NCBI GenBank assembly: GCA_015065395.1
Contig: SVQJ01000117.1
Span: forward strand, 1-5,870
Direction: 5' to 3'
Source: Oscillospiraceae bacterium
GTDB lineage: Bacteria; Bacillota; Clostridia; Oscillospirales; CAG-272
DNA: 5,870 nucleotides
Shown: one piece after another, positions 5,795-5,870 of the stretch
How the letters are laid out: the number at the start of each line of letters is the position of its first letter
Numbering within the stretch: position 1 is the first letter of the stretch
Notes under the pieces: generated by a model
Database searches by the model: none
What the model saw: only the letters and a program-made list of their open reading frames with translations
What the model was told of the DNA's origin: nothing
Position numbers and translations under genes: made by a program

Positions 5795-5870
5795 TCAGGC
5801 TGTCGAAAAAGGCGCAGACCGCCCTATAGGCAAGTTAAAGAGAGCAAGTAACATCTCTTACATCTGAAAA

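Overview
The window looks like chromosomal DNA from an anaerobic, gut-type Firmicute, probably a clostridial lineage near Oscillospiraceae/Ruminococcaceae. This is inferred from near-consensus sigma-A promoters, purine-rich ribosome binding sites, moderate GC, a four-cysteine Hsp33 and cysteine-rich enzymes. No species-level marker is present. I find five protein genes and no tRNA, rRNA, CRISPR array, insertion sequence or confirmed novel system.

Layout from left to right. The left edge (1-102) holds two abutting perfect hairpins that close the hslO transcript. hslO (103-990, minus) encodes the redox-regulated holdase Hsp33. Just upstream of it, a strong terminator and a strong promoter are interleaved (1015-1080). 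A Gfo/Idh/MocA oxidoreductase (1073-2206, minus) and a class III PLP aminotransferase (2283-3653, minus) form a two-gene operon, aminotransferase first. It has its own promoter (3737-3764) and a 76-nt spacer containing a 12-bp hairpin. A bidirectional-looking terminator (3769-3812) separates this operon from a leftward gene for an unrecognised multi-span membrane protein (3837-4430). That gene shares a 141-bp divergent promoter region with a rightward XerC/XerD-like tyrosine recombinase (4572-5594). The right edge (5595-5870) is non-coding and contains a 31-bp perfect palindrome and a second 16-17-bp one.

How the genes relate. The aminotransferase and oxidoreductase are the only pair likely to work together. 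A nicotinamide-dependent sugar or cyclitol dehydrogenase next to a PLP transaminase suggests interconversion of a hydroxyl, keto and amino group on one small molecule, but the substrate cannot be read from sequence. Their codons are rich in C-ending and AAG/GAG forms, whereas the recombinase uses many A/T-ending codons, so the operon may be well expressed. Hsp33, the membrane protein and the recombinase each appear to be separate transcription units.

The points most worth a second look are the palindromes at the right edge and a short motif they share with the left edge, the promoter/terminator overlap ahead of hslO, the altered active-site loop of the aminotransferase, and the unassigned membrane protein.
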